This document shows positions 32,588 to 47,300 of a stretch of 64,000 nt of DNA, one piece after another. The stretch covers positions 30,993,933-31,057,932 of the forward strand of contig NC_091933.1 in assembly GCF_041260155.1 (NCBI RefSeq). The letters run 5' to 3'. The notes below the pieces were generated by a model that was given only the letters and a program-made list of their open reading frames with translations, did not search any database and was not told where the DNA came from. Each line of letters opens with the position of its first letter. Positions within the stretch are counted from its first letter, which is position 1. Both the position numbers and the translations under genes were made by a program. This DNA comes from Ptychodera flava. Lineage: Eukaryota > Hemichordata > Enteropneusta > Ptychoderidae.

Positions 32588-34992
32588 TTACATTTGCAAT
32601 GTTATTGGAGCGGTAATGTTACTAATTGCGTCTCCAAATCAGTGTCTCATATTTCAACGAAATAGGAGACAAAGTTGCAGCCCCGTTCAACACAGGGTGC
32701 AGCCAACGAAACTGTTCGTGCACATTTTTTTTCAGCGGGCGGGAGAAAAAGTCAATTTTCACCGTGGGGGAGGATAGAAACTTCAGTTTTTGCAGTGGCA
32801 GTGGGAGGGGAGTAAAATCTGGCTGTGCGTAACGGAAATAGTTCAAGGGAGGCGAACGTTGTGATTGATAGAACTTTAAGGTGTCAGTGGTGGGGACTCA
32901 GGGTAGTGGGTTGGGGAGTGGGGGCGGGCAGACCATGGATACTGCAGGACCATGGGCAAATATAGGCTAATTCTGCGGGTGGGCATATTTTTCGCTTATG
33001 ATAGTATAACGAAAGTTTCGAACAGCTTTACTCCAAATTATAAGGTCAAGATAACGTGTAAATTAGTAACATCAGTTAAGAAACATGTTTGTGATGATTT
33101 TGAAAATTGACCGAATTTCAGGTTGATTGCACCTGCCAACGTGTAATGGGAAAGAAAAAGATGGCAAGTGAGGGCGCTTATCTAAAATTTGACCTTTTGA
33201 ATGTTCAGCATGTGATAAATGGAAGAGATCCTGTTGTCGCTAAATCAATGTGTTGACTGAGAGTCAGGGATAGCAAACCTCGAACAATGCTGTTCACACA
33301 AAGGAAGGCTGGAGACGCTTCTTTAAGTCATCGGTGGAAGGGGAAAATTCTACTTTTTTCCATGACGGGAAAGCTGTAAAAAGCGCGATGGGGTAGGCAG
33401 CGAGTTCATTGTTGACCGGATTTGCCAACGTTGCAACGGTGAGGGCGAACTATATGGCAGGCAGAAGGCAGTCGGCTTTTGTGGTGAGAAAAGGACGAGC
33501 AAGGGGGGGTTTCCATTGTCAGGAGTGGGGAAACTGAGAAGACTGGGGAACAAATTACTATCTTAATTTCTAATTTTTGAGTGAAATCAACTCCATACAC
33601 GTATTGCCTGCTTGACTGCCCCTGATACAGTACAAGGCTTTAACATCAATTCCAGTCATACAGCACCATTGGCATTGTTCTAAATGAAGCATTAACTTCC
33701 TTGAAATTTTGTAAAAAATGTCATTTTATTATACATTGAGATATTAAAACATTTAATTAAATACTACGCTAAGATGATTTGATTTCATTTTTATCACAGT
33801 TCCTCCATGGAAGGATGGTAATTTTATACAAAAAAAATACTAAAAACTAGTGATCTGTAATCATTAAAAAACCCCAGCTGTCAAAAAATCAAAGTTGTTC
33901 TCATTGTAGACCCTGTGACAGTATATTAGGTAGTTGAGAAGAAATCTCAAAAAGACCACTTCTTCAGTTTTGGCAAAAGTTTCATGTGTTATTTTCATGC
34001 GCTTGATAAAAATTGTTGAGTTTAGTTGGATTCACATGGTTTTGCATGATACATCACATAAATGATAAGAAAATTCACCACAGTACCAAAATTACACGAC
34101 CAGCTGAACAAACTTACGAAATCTTAGCATGATTTTCTTTTGATACTGATATATTAGATTTTGCAGACTAATAACAACAGCCTCTGTAATATATGTCTGG
34201 GGTAACGCATGTGGAAAAAAACTCTACCACATATAAAAATGGGAAAACCTGTATTAAAATGTTGGCAGCATGCTTCTAGGATAGTTATGTCGTTATTAAT
34301 GCTACTTACAAGCTCTATATACGTTCTATAACCTGAGTAATACCAGCTGATTAGGGATTGACTATGTGACTCAAGGGGTTGTCAAAAATGTAAACACAAA
34401 ATTCACATCATAGTTGATAAAAGGTTTTGAAAACCTTGTTGAAATTGCAAACAAGTTCAAACAACAATGAAAGAAATGGTGTAATTCTGGGATAGAATCA
34501 TTGTTTGCCACTTCCAAAACAAAACTTAACAAAACAGAACAAAACAGAACAAAACAACTCTGTAAATCTTGAAAGGCAAAAAAAAAATTTTGATCATCCC
34601 TTACCTATGCCAAATAGTCTATCCCTTCTAGGACTAATGGAAAATTATGCACATTTTAAAAATAATCACAGAAAGTATCTTATGAAAGACTTAATAGTGT
34701 CAGATTTACAATCGTCATTCTCAATTCCAGCAAACTACACATCACTTTCACGACCACTGTCAAATCACTACGTCAGTAGAGGAAGCTTGTCCCAAAAATT
34801 TTGGGCAAGCCAAAATCTGATAAAAGAAAATCCTCACAGGACTGTGAGATGTTATTTATTATATGCATTGCTATGTAGTCATGCATTCATTTAGTGTTAA
34901 TAACGATTGTTTTTAAAAGAAGATTTTAGAGTGAACCTTGGAAATTTGCCGGTACAACCTTCTTCACCAGACACAATGATCCAACAATATCA

Positions 34993-35029
<37 letters not shown>

Positions 35030-35790
35030 CAAAAACGCATGCATATACATACGTTACACACTCACTGACATGTAGAGACAGTAAATTGACATTACATATT
35101 AAAGAGTTTTCCCATTTTCCTGAAAATATCAAATGCTTTAGATAAAGTGTTCACCGACCAGTTTTCTGATATTTTTCTTCTTCTCTCCTATTACAATTTC
35201 TAGGCAAATCTAATTGCAATTAAATTCAAGTATTGGTACCTGAGAAGAAAGGAATGTGCTGCAAAGTGTAGCCATGAATGATAGATCCAGTGCATGGTAA
35301 CTTCACCCTTTCACCACCATGGTTTGGCCCAAACCTATTGTGCTTGTGGATCAGTTCACAAGGAGTCAGGGGTGAACTGGTTGATACACAATTAAACAGT
35401 TGAGGGTGAGCCGTTATTGACTGTGAAAACGTGCAAAGAGAAACCTGTATAGTATGTACGGTAAGTCTTGGGAAAGGCACATGTCCTTATTACTGCACTG
35501 TCCATAGTTGGCAGCTAAATATCTATTCAACCATTGGCTTATTACTAGTAACAAATCGATCCCTTAAACAAGAGTTTCCTGATTATGAGGGTGCTGGAAG
35601 TACAGATTTTTGTACGGTGTGACTCACAAAGTATTTGCCACAGACTAAATACAGAACCTAACTCACCATTTCTTATGAGCAGTTAGCAGAAAGTGCATAA
35701 ACTTATTCAAGCTAAAACATACAAATTATGTGAACACACATGTTGTGCCCTGAGTAATTCATGATATGTTAGGGATTAGTAATGTTAAAC
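32588..35790. other. Stretch without recognisable gene
   Basis: Contains a short (CA)n at about 34997-35022 and a CAAAACAGAA repeat near 34515. A plus-strand frame at 34505-34894 has no recognisable domain. I see no splice-supported exon. Confidence 0.5.
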
Positions 35791-35812
35791 AAGGCGACCT
35801 AGCGGCCGATAA

Positions 35813-37194
35813 AGCTCCGCTGTGTTTATGTAGAGAATAACTATTTTTGACACATGTTGATGAAGAAGGTGGCAATCTTTGCTAGCTCAATGCAGTGGCC
35901 AAAAAAAAGTGGCTAAAATAGCTGCAAAAATACACAATTGAAGATTTCATCATACTTTGAATATATCATATCGGATCATCCCTAAGAACATGTCAACCAA
36001 AGCTATCTGATGCGTAGTTTTTGAGAATAAGATTTTCTTACCAAAATGGCAACAATTGCCCCCAAAAATAAAAATTGCAGATTTCATCGTAATCTCAAAA
36101 GATCAAATTCAGTTCATCTATAGAAACCTGTCTACCAAATTTCAAAGCTGTTAAATCAGTACTTTTTGAGAAACACATTTTTTGACTAAAATGGAAAAAA
36201 TTGCCCCAAAAATTCAAAATTGCAGATTTCATCATAATTTCAATAAATATCATTTAGTTCATCTATAGAAACCTGTATACCAAATTTCAAAGCTATCAGA
36301 TGAGTAATTTTGGAAGAACACATTTTTTGACCAAAAATGGCAACAATTGCCCCCAAAATACAAAATTACAGATTTCATCGGAAATTCAATATATATTACT
36401 TAGCTCATCTGTAGAAACCTGTATACAAATTTCAAAGCTATCAGACCAGTACTGTGAGAGTAACACATTTTTTGACCAAAAACAGAAACAATTGCCACAA
36501 AATTACAAAATTGCAGATTTCATCATAATTTCAATAAATATCATTAAGGTGATCTGTAAAAACCTGTATACCAAATTGCAAAGCTATCAGATGAGTAGTT
36601 TTGGAAATACACATTTTTTGACCAAAAATGGCAAAAATTGCCCCAAAAATACAAAATTGCAGATTTCATCAGAAATTCAATATATATTACCTAGTTAATC
36701 TATAGAAACCTGTATACCAATTTCAAAACTATCAAACCAGTACTTTTTGAGAAATACATTTTTTTACCTTAAAATGGCAAAAATTTCCTTAAAAATGCAA
36801 ATTTGCATATTCTGCACAATTTGAACAAATCTGGAATAGATCATCCCTAGGGACATATGTACCAAATATCAAAGCTATCAGATGAGTAATTTTGAAGAAG
36901 AAGATTTTTAAAGATTTTTTATCAAAAATAACAAAAATTGCCTTAAAAATACAAATACGCAAATTTCACCACAATTTGAACAAATCTGACTGAAGTCACC
37001 CTAAAGTAAACTGCATATCAAATTTCAAAGCAATCGGACAAGTGGTTTCAGAGAAGAAGATTTTTTTACCAAAAACACCAACAAATGCCCCAAAAATACT
37101 TGCGGTTCAGAGGAGAAGGCAATTGTTGACAGACGACGGACGACGACGGAAAATCAACCTATTTGATAAGCTCCACGTCGCTGACAGCGGAGTT
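35813..37194 (+). repeat. Element built on ~146-bp tandem units (copy 1 of 2)
   Basis: Bounded by short inverted ends AGCTCCGCTGT / ACAGCGGAGTT. CAGATTTCATC recurs at 36078, 36223, 36369, 36514 and 36660, spacings 145-146. Each unit has CTGTATACCAAATTTCAAAG, CTATCAGA and TTTTGACCAAAAATGGCA. Ends with GACGACGGACGACGACGG before TTTGATAAGCTCC. Open frames in it are by-products of the repeat. It lies 1.3 kb past the 3-prime end of the CUB gene. Confidence 0.85.
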
Positions 37195-37257
37195 AAAAAC
37201 CAGTAGCTGTAACTTTTGATCAATTTTTCATTTTTTCACTATTTTTATTGTGTATGT

Positions 37258-37494
37258 CAAGTTCTTGTTCTACTCCCAAACGCATGTTGAGACACATGCA
37301 CATGGCGTTAGCTCATAAACTCAGCCTGTGCATGTGTAGACTGCATTGCTATTGTTGACAAGTGAATTCTGGTCCGGACTAGAATTCAAATGTCAACAAT
37401 AACAGTGCATTTTACACGTACCGGTGTGCACGCTGTGTTGACAAGCTGAATATTTGGTATTCAATCGTGTTTCAGGGAGTAGAACAAGAACTTG
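37258..37494. repeat. Palindromic element centred on TCCGGA
   Basis: The ends CAAGTTCTTGTTCTACTCCC and GGGAGTAGAACAAGAACTTG are exact complements at 37258-37277 and 37475-37494, with further pairing inward to GAATTCTGGTCCGGACTAGAATTC at the centre. Related to 6463-6515. Confidence 0.8.
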
Positions 37495-37499
37495 CTGTT

Positions 37500-38471
37500 G
37501 ACCTACAAAACAAACATTGTGAAAAGATCACTAAAATTTACAACTTCTGTTCCTTTACATGCTAAATACAAGCACTTACATAATTGAGATCAGATGCCAG
37601 TGACCAGCAAATACCAGATAACCGTGCATCAATATATACATAAAAGAATATATTTACATCCTTATGAACATCTGACCACCAGCAGCTAGCGGCTAAGTGA
37701 AAATCTCTTGTGCTAAATTGCAGAACAAAGTCCCTGTTACTAAACCTTTCCTCTCTTCTTTGCATAAAACCAATATCAAGCAGCTTATGCAGAAATGCAT
37801 GGAAGTTGAGTAAAGATATTATATTTTTTTACTTCTGTTTCATTCTTAATACAAATACTCTTTTGCATCAACTACTTTTCTTCACTTAGAGAAACATCTT
37901 TGTAAGTTTCTCTGCAAAAAATTGGCAAAACAGATCATTCTGATATCCCCTAGCCCATAGGCTGGTGGCCAAAAAACATCACATGTGTTAGGTATCACTT
38001 TAAAATTCAAGACACTGTAGAAGCAAAAAGTAGATAGTCTAGTCAGGTAAGAAACTACTGTTCGGTGACAATACTACGATTAGCTTTGTCTCTGACAAGA
38101 CAGGGCAGTAATTCCAATAGTTACTGTTGTGAATTGCATATGGTACTAATCTTTGAGTTCCGCTGATGGATAAAGAAAGCCATCTTGACTGATCAGGTCC
38201 AACTGGATTCCCACTAGGTCCATACTCATCACGGTACAAATTAATGCTTGGACGTTACAGCTTCCTTTTATGATGTAAAAACAACACCTGGGATGTGATG
38301 AACTGTATTGCAGCAAGTTATCCGTCAAGCATTCTTCAGTCTCACCACACACTGACTGTTTTAAAGTTTTGGGGAAAAATGTTAAAAGCGAAATAAAATA
38401 AGATTACTGCAGGCAGAGAAAGCACTGATGATGCTGCAGTTTCATTTCTGTTTGCCGGGCTGTCAAGGACA
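37500..38471. other. Region downstream of the CUB gene (possible 3-prime UTR)
   Basis: No separate coding exon recognised. The first few hundred bases below 38472 probably include the 3-prime UTR of the minus-strand gene, but I could not assign a polyadenylation site. Confidence 0.4.
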
Positions 38472-38920
38472 TCACACAGTTTGATTTCCGTCTCCAGAGG
38501 GAGCACTTTGTTCGGTTTGATCTCTTTGGAGATCTGTGTTTGAGTTGCCCCTGTAAACGGCATTTGCCAGCGGACTCACTACAGTTTCATATGTTGGTGG
38601 TGGGGTCAACTGGTCATCGCAAGGGTCATGACCTTCTAGGAATGCACCATCGGGGCTATCACTGGCTGCAGGCACAGCATCAGCATACGATGGAGGGCTG
38701 TCGGTGAACGGTGGCAGGTTGGTTTCGTTGTTCAAATATGTAACTTGCGCCGCAGTGACAATGATGGTGGATGTATTATTGGCAGCTGCTTGCTGGCCAC
38801 AGCGAGATCTTTTCAAACATACGATACAACCAGTGAATACGACAAAGATAACGACCAGCGGAATCAGTATGGTAATAAGTCCAGAGTCTGGTGATGAGTC
38901 ATCACCATACTCATATTTAT
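38472..38920 (-). CDS. CUB gene exon 10, membrane helix and cytoplasmic tail
   Basis: After YKYEYGDDSSPDSG comes the membrane helix (LITILIPLVVIFVVFTGCIV) and a KRSR stop-transfer. A tail of about 115 residues contains SPPSYADAV and TPPPTYETV, two PPxY motifs 40-45 residues apart. Stop TGA at 38472-38474. The frame is open throughout. Confidence 0.88.
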
Positions 38921-41244
38921 CTGTACAGAAGAAAATACGAAAAATTTTATGCAGAGAGATGAAAAACTAAACTGTTATAATTGCTAATTTCATGAGAGTC
39001 TGTGACTGTTATAAAATGTTACTAGCTTGAACTTCAAATCCCTGAGCAAATCTGACGCAAATTTTTCAAAGATGAATGTTTATCTTTAAGGACATATATA
39101 ACTGACAGATTTGTACACCATTTATTTGACCATGAAAGCAGATGATGTGCTAACACATTAAAGAAAATTGTCCTAGTAGTTTCAGAAATCAGCAAAATGT
39201 GTGCATTTGGTTTCACACAGTTTCGTTCACACAGTCCAAAGCTTTGATCTACAATAGTAACGAACATATCAAGATTTCATGGCATGCAAACTTACATTCA
39301 CATCTGTCACCATAATATTCCGATGTGCAGTAACACGTATTGCTGTATCTGCTGCAAGTTGCTCCATGTTGGCAGTCTGGATCACATTCTGCAACAAAAC
39401 AGACCAGTTTTGGCTATTTAGAAAAATGAAAACCATTTCAATAGTTGCTACAACCTGTTCAATCCAAATAGTACAAAGGCACTGATGAGAAAAGCAGTGA
39501 AATGGATGTTAGTCTATTCGTACAATATCCATACATGTATGCTAAAAGTCACTTTTTAATTCAGGGACTTTAAGGAGCAAGTTTCAAGGACGTTTTGAGG
39601 TCAAAAATACTATTTTACATGCATCATTTCATTAATGTATATCATTTTCATTTGTCATTTTCCTTATATCAGAGATCAGAAAAGATGATTTGGTGATTTT
39701 TGAAAATAGTGGGAGACCTTATCAACTTTCCAGGAATTTCCAAGACTCAATATCACGGAGGTTATAACCCTTTCACCCCCAGTTCCCTGTGTACAGGTCC
39801 AACTTTACCATAGAAAACAATGGCTTTGGGACAAACCATGATGGTGAGAGGGTTAAACTCAAGGATTTCAAGGGCTTTACAGGAGAGTACAGACCTTGTT
39901 TCTATTTGCACAGTGTCAGAAAAATCTGAATGTGATCATGCTTCGAGTAATACCTGGGGCTCATGTCCTCATCATATCAACTAACCAAAAATACAGCAAT
40001 CATGGGTGACCTGAAGATCAACTATGAATGATTTCTGAGCAGCTGTTTCAGAGAATAAATGCAAAGTTGACAGCAGAACGACAGATGCCAGACGCCAATG
40101 GAGATCAATCATATCTAGATAGCTCCATGTCACCATGCACTAATGGAGCTAAAATGAACAGATTTCTATGAAAACATTATGAAAATATTATTGTCAAAAG
40201 TTGCAGATATGGTCCCTCTAAAGTTTCCCAAGAATAGCAAAATTATCAAAAATCGATCCTGACATTTGGTCCTGCAGCTATTTAGTAATCATAGCAAACA
40301 TTTTCTCTACAGATTTTTGAGAGGGTAGCAACTGATACACAAAGTGGCAGATATTGTGGTGAAACACGACACACCATGTGAGCCTATGGCCCAAAATTTA
40401 ACGGGGAATTTTTACCGTGTACATGTTCACAGAAGTCCCCATATGCTCCAGATAAAAATCCACATTCACATCTATAGTCAATACATGTTCCATCATGCTG
40501 ACACTGCCAATCACATCCTGGGAAAGAAAAAATAATTGCACTTAGTCTGAAGCCGCATTGTTTGCTTCCAACATCTTGGTTTTTGAAGCTATGAGACAAT
40601 TCTATCATTTTTTCAAGTCATTGGCATAAATTGCTTCCGTATCTGGGAATTGGTGACCACAAATATGCAGTTATACGTTTATAAATTAATTGATGGTTTG
40701 ACAGCAGTGAAATCAACAAAATACAAGCCAAAATATTTTTGAAATTGATGCATTATGTATGTGACCCTGGTATGAGGTCACAATTTGATGGATACTTTGT
40801 TAAAACCACACTGAAATATTTTTATACGAATTCTTGAATTAAAATTTCCTGAAATTACCAACATCAAAATTCAAAATTGCTGTTATATTCTCCTTGCAAA
40901 CTGTCTGATAAAATATTGCATTTTTTATTAAAACAAAAAACACGATAGTGGAAAACTAAGAAAGTTTCATGAAAAATGTTAAGGCCTTTCAGCATCTGTA
41001 ATATATCCCAGACATGCAACCTCCCTTGAATTGCCATATTTCTCTCCATGATCAAAAACCATGTTATAAATTACATGTACCTTGTATTTCATATTCACAT
41101 TTGTCTCCACTGTAACCATATTCACAGTAGCAGAACACCTTATACCGGTAACTATCATAACAATCATCTTTCAGATAAACATCCATATGGTGGTCCAGAT
41201 GAACACTGACCTGTGTAGATAATCAATTTAAAATGTTAAAATCT

Positions 41245-41280
<36 letters not shown>

Positions 41281-41281
41281 A

Positions 41282-41354
<73 letters not shown>

Positions 41355-44300
41355 AGGTTGGCACTAGGCTTTGTAGTTTGTTCCTGTATTGCACACAATG
41401 GATACATTTTATTCACGTGCAGACCCACTTTCTTTAAGTGCAATAAAACACACTGAACTCCCCCTAGCATAAGTGGAATCACCGCATTTTTATGACATTC
41501 GCCACATACCGGACAGTTTGGTATGCATCAGCATGCAATGGTAGATAGTGAAACCATCAATTCATTCAACAACTTTTTTATATTTTCCTGAATTTTCTCA
41601 ATTTAAAGCTGATGGGAACATGAAAAACAGGGCAAAAACCACAAGAAGTGGGTCAATAAAACAATGTGCAACGGTCACGTCTCCAACCAGTCTAAACTGT
41701 CTTGTTTTGATACAATGTACATACTAGTAAATCAAAATGTTTGCTATTTGTCATGCACATGACGTCACTGCAAAGAAGTTCAAACGAAACACCGCCGCTC
41801 AGAAATAGACTGCATCAAAAATGAAGGTTCAACTGTAAAAAGACAAATTCATTTTAGAGGGCAAAAGTATGTGTCCCACCCCCCAACCCCCCCCCCCCCA
41901 CCCGTACCCTTTTTTGTAACACACATCGTCAGGTTCCATGTTCATATGAGCATACCCTTCCATATTTAACATTTCTTAGGCCGGGCAGCAGACGACAGTT
42001 AAGAGGTGCTCACGTGCATGTTCCATTCAGCCACCACGCTCATGTACACAGCAGTCATAGCAACTTTCCATCGCCCTTCTCCACCGCATTTGGCATACAC
42101 ACAACAGAATCATGGCAAATACGCACTGATAAGAACTCTGCCATGCCACGTACAGTGGAGAGTGACCAGGGGTGAGAGAAAGAATAATCAATGGGGTGAA
42201 CCAGCGGAATTGACTGTTTTTTTTTCTTTTGTATTAAATTATGCCTTATTTCCGCTGAGGCTATTATTTTTGTAAATCACGATGTAAGCTCTCCAGCGGC
42301 AACCAAAACAAAAACACACATCGTGTTTATGTCAGCTGCATGGTAATTATTTTAAACCTTTACACCTTCATTTAAGAACAACAGAATGCCCGTGATGTAC
42401 CTGGCACCTCAAAAAAAATGTTGGCGATACATGTACTTACCATTTTTAGAACAATTCAGGGACGAGTGTATTTCATCTGAGTTGTCACCACAGTGATCAT
42501 ATCCATCACAAACAGCTGATATGCCAACACAGACATCTGAACTGGCACATTTGTAGTAGCCTGTAGGACATCGCTGGCCTGGATGGAGTGAAAGTACATC
42601 ATCATGTTTAAAGTTTCCACAGAATAAAATGCATTGGCAAAATGCAAATAGAGAAATGTCTTCATCTCAGTAAACAAGAAACATGCTCGAGTGTTATACT
42701 ATCAGTGTTTTTATGGATGGGGGAAAAAACAAGCCGATGGCTAATTTGCATATTATTTGCATAATAATTTGCATATAATTTACATGATACCCACTGGCTC
42801 TTTTGTTGCCAATGAGAGAGCTATTTTGACAGTCAACCACACATGCTGTTACAGAATGAATAAACATGTGGAGACAAAACTGGAAAAAATTAAAGCAGGA
42901 AATTAAAGAGCTTTCGTTTTTCACTCAGAGTATTGCATTTCTGGGATTAAGTGAAATATCAAGGATCTTCATTTTTTTCAACAATTTTTAAAATATTTTC
43001 ATAATTGAAAGATAAATTAGTGCAAACGAAAATGAACGATAAAAGTAGGTCACCCGACTACATTCCTTGTTGTAAGCTCTTAACCAACTATGCTTTGCAT
43101 TTTCCGTTTGAGGTAGAAGGCCCCTCCAGGACAGAATTTAGATACTCAAATACTTGCAGTTCTTTACTGATCTACCACTTGTGGGGCCTTGTTTTAAAGT
43201 TCTTGGTGCAGGAAAAAATTTTACTGACTTAGTTTCCGAAAAATCTAAAATTTCATATTTCTCCATAGAGTTCACACAGGGATGTCAGTCATTTGAATTT
43301 CAAATATTGATAAATATTGGATAATTTGCCTCTCCAGTACCACAATTTGCATGGTGATCCCCGATTTTTATTCTTGATTTTGAAGAATATTTGAAAGATT
43401 CCTTAAAGACAGTTTGAGCAAAAGTTTGTCTTTCAGTTTTGCTGCATGTACTACCTTAAAGAGGACTTTGAAAGACAAAAAATATCTTAATATGCTACAC
43501 TCATCTTATATGCTGCAAATATCATTCTACGGTCTTTTAAATGAATATAAAAATACAACCAACTGACTACTGGCATAAAATTTTCCTTCAGATGCAGTAA
43601 AATTAATGGTAAGCCTTGCAACATGCCACATATTCCTCACAAAATGTAAATTTTGGGGCACTCAAACAATGATGTACATTTGTATGCTTATAATTGTTGG
43701 AAGTTTCTCATTACATCGTATATGCCTCATCTCTAAAGTGGTTTGATGACTCATTATAAATTGATGGACAAAATGCAGTGCTACAAAATAACTTTTGACA
43801 CCAAAAGGTAATACGCACGTCAAAATTGAAAGACTAAACTTTTGCTCAAACTTTCCATAAGGAAATGTTCAATCATTGGCCTTTTGAAATTGAAAATTAA
43901 AATTACGGGTCGGCATGCAAATTTAGTTACCAGAGAAACAAATTGCACAAAAGTTAATTACACTTTAAATTCAAAATGGCTGCCATTAACTCTATGGGGA
44001 AAATTAAAAGTTTCTATTTACACAAAAGTAAACTGGTGAAAACTTTAAGTACCCTATAAGCTTCAAAAGAGCCAAAAAAGAGGTTAACCAAGAATACATA
44101 GTAAAAGTTTTTTGGTCTGAATATCTGTCCTAATACACATTCTACCATACCGGTAGTCTAACACATATTAAAATTTCAATACATGTTAACCAACAGATAC
44201 GTTGGCCAAGTCCTCCTACATGTATAGGCCATTAAATCGGCCAGTCTGAGGAAGCCTTTAATTAATAATCAATATTAAAATAGAAAATGGCTCCTAGGAT

Positions 44301-47300
44301 ACTATGGAATTGTAATATACCTCATGTGTGTCTCAATCTAGTTTAAGTTGGACGTGGAACATATAATATTAATCCCTTAAACTTACGTGATCGAAGAATG
44401 GAAACCCAGCTGTCACTGTAGTCATGATACAAACTGTCCATCGTCAATGTAATGTGAAGATAACCTGAAGTGCTGAATACAGTTGTTAAATCTGTCAAGT
44501 TTGTTACCTGTCTCAGAAGTGGTGCTTGAGATGTTATACCGTCGCGTATTTCAAGAGAGATGGGATGGGTTACTGAAACAGAATTATTGTAAACATCAAA
44601 TCAAAACAGCAAAAAGCAATCCTGTTGTTTTATTTTAAACACTCTTTGCAGAAAAGCGAAAATGGAAGAAACCAGGTACATGTATCAATATGACTTTTGA
44701 AATGACAGAATTGACTTTCTTAGTGATCGCAAATTCATTTACACGGGAGTATTAGTACATAATGAACACCATGCATGTTCTTCCCAGCTGGCAAGGGTTT
44801 GTACTTATCGGCGGTGAGACAGTCAATAATTTGAGAGAGGAAAAAATGATATCATCTACCATGGTAAGGCATGGGTGATCATGAGGCCACATCCCTTACA
44901 AGTGGAGTATGTAGTGATACAGGTACTGACCTTGCATTATGGATATGTTGTATCTGTTGTTCAGTCAATAATTATGATTCTTATTCAATTCACTGTTTTC
45001 TCTTACATTTATTCATTTATTGATTTATTTCTTTGTGCATGTGTTTGGTTTTTGTTGTTGGTTTATTTGTTTATTTGTTTGTTATTTATTTCTTGTTGGT
45101 TTTGTTTGATTTATTTTCGTCATTTCTTTTATTTGATTTTGGTTTGGTTTGTTTGGTTATCCAAGTTTCCCTGGGGCTAATTGTAAGATCGCATTTGTGG
45201 GGATCATGAAAACAACCAATCACTTACTGTTGTGATCAGGAACACGAGGAGGGGCAAGTGACAACTGGTGTCCAGGTGCAGCTTTCACAACATCAACGTT
45301 GATGGTTGTCTTGTTTTCTCTTATGTGATGTCCATAGTAAAATCCGTGGTAATATGGTCTGGTGTGTGAAGTAGAAATAACCTAAAGAGAAAGTACTACA
45401 ATGATAATATCACTAAAATAATTACAAGTTGACTGTGGTACAGTTCTCCCTCTTTTGAAAGGGACAAAGTCAGCCATTTTTCATGAATTTGTTTGGTACA
45501 AGATACTACTCATATTGTTTGGCATGTTGAAAGATACTGAATGAATGAGTGACCATGCATATATTCGGCCCCAGTTTTAGACAAATGAAACCATGGTGAA
45601 AATGAATTAATGGTCATCTCATTTAGCAAAATTTGTATTGCTAAGTTATCCCTTTATACTAAAAATCAGACCTCTAGCTCTATTGGCTCGCTCAAAATTA
45701 GATATGCACATAATTAATGAGGTTCAATATGTGGCGTCATAAGGTGTCCCATCATACCATACATGAAGGGTGTAGCACTTGTGGTTACTGAGTTATGGAC
45801 AAATATGTATATTTGAGGTCAAAGGTCACCAAGGTCATGTGACATTTTGTCAAAAAAATTGTATTGCTAAGTTATCCCTATATACCAAAAATCAGACCTC
45901 TAGCTCTATTGGCTCGCTCAAAATTAGATATGTACATAATTAATGAGGTACAATATATGAAGGGTAGTAGCACTTGTGGTTACTGAGTTATGGACAAATC
46001 TGTATATTTGAGGTCAAAGGTCATTGAGGTCACATGACATTTTGTCAAAATATCAGAGATATCTGCGTGAACGGATGGACTCACGGATGGACGAACAGAC
46101 GGACATGACCCAATCTATAAGCCCACTGAACTTCATCCGTGGGGACTAAAAATTGTGTCACTGCATCCTTTTTGCAATATGACTACGATGAGAAACTAAA
46201 TTTTATTTTTCTGTGGCCTTATACATGGGAGTCTATGGAGATCTGCCTTATACATGGGAGTCTATGGACGTGTAAACTAAAAATATGCAAATTTCACCCA
46301 AATTTGGGAAAGGTCACTCCTATGCACTTCCATACCAAGTTTCAAATCAATCGGACTTGTGGTTTCAGAGAAGAAGATTTTTTGACCAAAAATGGGAGAA
46401 AATTACAAAAAAATTCATGAAAAATAGCAAGTCCAAGATACTGACCAAGATGTGCACAATCATTTCAGGTCAGCCCAATTAAAGTACTTACGTGCTAATT
46501 TTCCATGTTATCTGCTAAGTGGTTATTGAGTTTTTTCAATTTTGACTGTTTTTACATTTTTCACTTAATTTGCATATTTTTGCAATGACAACTTCATTTG
46601 AATAAAATCTCATCTACAGCCCATCATCCATGTACGCACCAAATATTAAGATGAAATGTGCAGCGGTTTTGGAGTTTTTGATGTTGATATACAGACATAC
46701 AGACACACAGACATACAGACATACAGCCAGTTCCCTAGCCTATAAGAATAGCTTCCATTGCCATATATACATATGGCTATGGGAGCTAAAAACACTGGCC
46801 ATGCTGATGTCATCTTATGAATAATACTGCCATATCAGTAAATACAAACATCATGATTCTGGGTGAAACTCCCCTGTATTAAGCGTTCACCCAACTCATT
46901 GCGTCTCCCCACTCAAACATTTCAAATAACAAGCGACCTAGTAGCTGATATAGCTCCACTGTGTTTATGTAGAGAGTAACTATTTTTGACACATGTTGAT
47001 GAAGAAGGTGGAAATCTTTGATAGCTCAATGCAATGGCCAGAAAAAAGTGGCTAAAATAAGCTGCAAAAATACACAATTTCATCATACTTTGAATATATC
47101 ACATCGGATCACCCCTAAGAACATGTCAACCAAAGCTATCCGATGAGTAGTTTTTTGAGAATGAAATTTTCTGACCAAAAATGGCAACATTGCCCCAAAA
47201 ATACAAAATTACAGATTTCATCAGAAATTCAATATATATTACTTAGCTCATCTGTAGAAACCTGTATACCAAATTTCAAAGCTATCAGAACAGTACTTTT

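Noticed and set aside
36300..36698. 132-residue open frame with repeated FLTKNGKNC-like segments, and similar ones at 47300-47682
   Set aside because: They lie in 146-bp tandem units; the unit length is not a multiple of three, so the apparent protein repeat is not maintained.
37376..37494. Retroviral or LTR-type ends
   Set aside because: The paired sequences here are inverted, not direct, and there is no gag/pol/env-like coding anywhere nearby.
38342..38563. Open frame overlapping the end of the CUB gene
   Set aside because: It is out of frame with the exon that carries the membrane helix and PPxY tail.
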